From the NCBI RefSeq assembly GCF_000764185.1, contig NZ_JQEC01000006.1:1-64000 (forward strand): a stretch of DNA of 64,000 bases, in the 5' to 3' direction. The DNA is from Colwellia psychrerythraea. GTDB taxonomy: Bacteria; Pseudomonadota; Gammaproteobacteria; Enterobacterales; Alteromonadaceae. Shown in pieces: positions 61,930 through 64,000 of the stretch; the stretch's first letter is position 1, and every line of letters begins with the position of its first letter. The translations under genes were made by a program, and so were the position numbers. Under the pieces are notes generated by a model, which worked only from the letters and a program-made list of their open reading frames with translations, did not search any database and had not been told where the DNA came from.

Positions 61930-62565
61930 TTAAAACCACGCTTCTGGAATAATAATGATATCACCGGGTAACATATCAACATTGGCACTGATCTCTCCAT
62001 CCTTAAGTAGCTGATCAATCATTATTTGGTATTGTGATTGCTTGCCATCTTCAATACGTATGAGAACGGCATCATTACCATCGGCGAACTCAGTTAAACC
62101 ACCTACCTGAATCATTACATCTAGTAAGGTCATATGTTGGGTATAGTTGATTGCCTGTGGTTGAGCTGCTTCACCAATAACACGTACTTGCTCACTAAAA
62201 GGGCCAACAAAGTTAGCTACAGTGACCGTTACAGTAGGGTCACGTAAGTAAGTTGCTAATATTTCTTCAATTGATCGGGCTAATTCTGTTGGTGTTTTGC
62301 CTGTTACCTTAATATCTTCTACTAAAGAGGTGGTAATCATGCCATCAGGACGTACCACAAAAGAACCTGAAACCTCAGGGTTACGCCAAACAAATATGTT
62401 GAGGACATCACCAGAACCAATTAGATATTTATAGGAATTTATATTGGCTGTATTCGAAGGGTGTAAAGTTGCGCTTGGCAGTGTGTTATTCGAGCTACAG
62501 CCACTAATAATAGTGGTGAGCAATAGCAAGCCAATTTTTAGGTTTTTGGCAAAGCGATTATCCAT
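61930..62565 (-). CDS. XrtA system polysaccharide export lipoprotein (Wza type)
   Basis: 211 residues with a lipoprotein signal (LLLLTTIISGC, lipobox Cys) and a polysaccharide export domain: YLIGSGDVLNIFVWRNPEVS, FVVRPDGMITTSLVEDIKVTGKT (part), then SLBB-type region VRVIGEAAQPQAINY. It is short, matching TIGR03027 rather than full Wza (about 380). It heads the wza-wzz-kinase-OMP-ATPase transcript and diverges from the sugar transferase. Confidence 0.9.
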   Translation of the reverse strand: MDNRFAKNLKIGLLLLTTIISGCSSNNTLPSATLHPSNTANINSYKYLIGSGDVLNIFVWRNPEVSGSFVVRPDGMITTSLVEDIKVTGKTPTELARSIEEILATYLRDPTVTVTVANFVGPFSEQVRVIGEAAQPQAINYTQHMTLLDVMIQVGGLTEFADGNDAVLIRIEDGKQSQYQIMIDQLLKDGEISANVDMLPGDIIIIPEAWF

Positions 62566-62763
62566 AATTTACACCTTTTATAAAATACAATTTAATTGGA
62601 AAATAATAGCTAATTGTATGATATTTTGTCGGCTTTTAGCAATGTAAATTAACATCTGTAAATAAAACGTTAACTTCTGCCTGTTTTTTGTTAGAATTAG
62701 CGCTGTTTTGTCGGTGGATAGTTGCTATTTAGCAAATATCAATTAAAGGGAATCTAGCCGGTT

Positions 62764-64000
62764 ATGTCTAGTTCGAAATTTCGTGATTTATCTGCAGGTA
62801 CTAAATCTTTAATAGTCATAGAGCAAATATTATTTGCTGGTGCCTTGTTGTCAGCTGTTCATTTGAATGAACTATATAATATAGTTGACTTTCAACTAGT
62901 ACCTGATGGTTTTTTATTATTGTACGCGGTTATTTTTGGTTTACTTAATCAATTAAGTGCCTTGGCCTTAGGCCTTTATAATTCCAAACTGAGAGAAAGC
63001 TTTCGTGGCATTTTTCGTCGGATGTTGATGTGTGTATCTGTTGCCTTTTTTGTAGCAACTATAATTAACCCTCTTTATGGGAAAAATATTTTACCTATTG
63101 AGTTATTGGCAATTGCCTCATCTATTAGTGTCTTTCTTGTCAGCAGTTTTCGTTATTTTACTTTTAAAGTGGATTTTTTTGGCTTTGGTAAACGTAATAT
63201 TTTAGTTATGGGGTCAGGAGAAAGGGCCTCCATTATTGAAAGACGTATGCGACGTGATGTTGACAGGCAAGATTTCACTGTGCATGGCTTTATTGTAATG
63301 GAAGGTGATTCTCCTGATGGTATCCAACGAGAAACTCGTCTCAAAATTGATGATACTCTTGTTAATTATGCTCTTGCCCATAACATTGATGAAATTGTAG
63401 TTGCTAATGACGAACGACGTAACAACTTACCCGTAGATGAATTGTTTGCCTGTAAAATTCGCGGTATTGAAATCACTGAGATACTTGATTTTATTGAGAG
63501 AGAAACAGGGCAAATAGCTGTAAATTTGATATATCCAAGTTGGGTGATTTACTCCAATGGTTTTGCTTCTAATAATCATTTACGTAATACCCTTGATTGG
63601 ATATTCAATGCGATAATGGCATTGTGTTTACTGGCTGTTGTCTGGCCTATAATGTTGATTACAATGTTATTAATAAAGATAACGGAAGGGGTTCATGCGC
63701 CGGTTTTTTATAAACAAGAACGGGTTGGTTTAGATGGCGAACCGTTTGAAATTATTAAGTTTCGTAGTATGCGTTTAGATGCCGAAAAAAATGGCGCTCA
63801 AATGGCTAGTGAAAATGATAACCGCATAACTAAAATAGGTAATTATTTACGTAAATATAGAATTGATGAATTACCGCAAATTTGGAATGTACTTCATGGT
63901 GATATGGGTTTTGTTGGTCCAAGGCCAGAACGACCACAGTTTGTACAAGGTTTAATTAAAAATCTTCCTTATTATAACGAGCGTCACAATGTTAAGCCGG
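62764..64000 (+). CDS. Sugar transferase, XrtA/EpsB type (cut by window end)
   Basis: Open to the end of the window: 412 codons, no stop. ATG 62764 has AAAGGGA upstream. N-terminal membrane region of four to five helices, a CoA/NAD-binding-like domain (NILVMGSGERASIIERRMRR), another helix near 280-305 and the bacterial sugar transferase core: KFRSMRLDAEKNG and DELPQIWNVLHGDMGFVGPR. It initiates polymer synthesis on undecaprenyl phosphate. Fits TIGR03013/EpsB. Divergent from the Wza gene; probably begins the next operon. Confidence 0.92.
   Translation, partial: MSSSKFRDLSAGTKSLIVIEQILFAGALLSAVHLNELYNIVDFQLVPDGFLLLYAVIFGLLNQLSALALGLYNSKLRESFRGIFRRMLMCVSVAFFVATIINPLYGKNILPIELLAIASSISVFLVSSFRYFTFKVDFFGFGKRNILVMGSGERASIIERRMRRDVDRQDFTVHGFIVMEGDSPDGIQRETRLKIDDTLVNYALAHNIDEIVVANDERRNNLPVDELFACKIRGIEITEILDFIERETGQIAVNLIYPSWVIYSNGFASNNHLRNTLDWIFNAIMALCLLAVVWPIMLITMLLIKITEGVHAPVFYKQERVGLDGEPFEIIKFRSMRLDAEKNGAQMASENDNRITKIGNYLRKYRIDELPQIWNVLHGDMGFVGPRPERPQFVQGLIKNLPYYNERHNVKP

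Noticed and set aside
62566-62763. Candidate sigma-54 sites between wza and the sugar transferase (for example CGG-TGGATAGTT-GC)
   Set aside because: The GG to GC distance is nine, not ten, and the flanks do not match TGGCAC/TTGC. I found no canonical sigma-54 site here or upstream of prsK.
53390-64000. PEP-CTERM sorted proteins in the window
   Set aside because: None of the proteins read here ends with a PEP motif, hydrophobic stretch and basic tail.

Overview
The window is a low-GC chromosomal segment from a marine gammaproteobacterium, most likely of the Colwelliaceae (Colwellia, Thalassotalea and relatives). I infer this from gene order and protein style, not from a search. The order aroE-yrdB / tsaC-purE-yrdD-smg-dprA-lysM / def-fmt-rsmB-trkA, then gyrB-recF-dnaN-dnaA, rpmH-rnpA-yidD-yidC-mnmE-mioC, and mnmG-rsmG-parA-parB is the replication-origin neighbourhood of Alteromonadales and Vibrionales. 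Nothing from a phage, insertion sequence or CRISPR array was seen.

Layout. 1-415: a leader carrying an rRNA-type promoter that points left, out of the window. 416-12199: translation, cell-wall and housekeeping genes (gamma carbonic anhydrase, aroE, ompW, tsaC, purE, smg, dprA, LysM protein, def, fmt, rsmB, trkA). 12387-22771: a large exported metallopeptidase/propeller/barrel protein, the pepQ-yigZ-trkH operon, slt, tusA, a short lepB and a DksA-like zinc-finger gene, with a decayed YdcH-like gene beside it. 22955-32244: glyQS and the gyrB-recF-dnaN-dnaA cluster, with two perfect parS sites inside recF. 32687-42628: rpmH to parB. oriC lies between mioC and mnmG, about 6 kb from dnaA, and has the E. 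coli arrangement (AT-rich element next to mnmG, several DnaA boxes, 13 GATC sites). 42799-48330: an uncharacterised five-gene export system (LolA-like protein, two FtsX-type permeases, ATPase, outer-membrane barrel). 48443-53229: a small gene, tRNA-Arg(CCG) and an RND efflux pair. 53390-64000: the front of an exosortase-A (XrtA/PEP-CTERM) exopolysaccharide locus, with the PrsK/PrsR two-component system, ATPase, outer-membrane protein, BY-kinase, Wzz, Wza and a sugar transferase cut by the window end.

How it fits together. DnaA, oriC, DnaN, GyrB, ParA/ParB and parS make one replication-segregation module. PrsK/PrsR probably controls the exopolysaccharide/PEP-CTERM regulon; Wzz, the kinase, Wza and the sugar transferase build and export the polymer. 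The most unusual points are the parS sites encoded in recF as the peptide MFHVKH, the repeat that is read in two frames where the kinase and outer-membrane protein genes overlap, the three-part metallopeptidase, and two freshly broken small genes.
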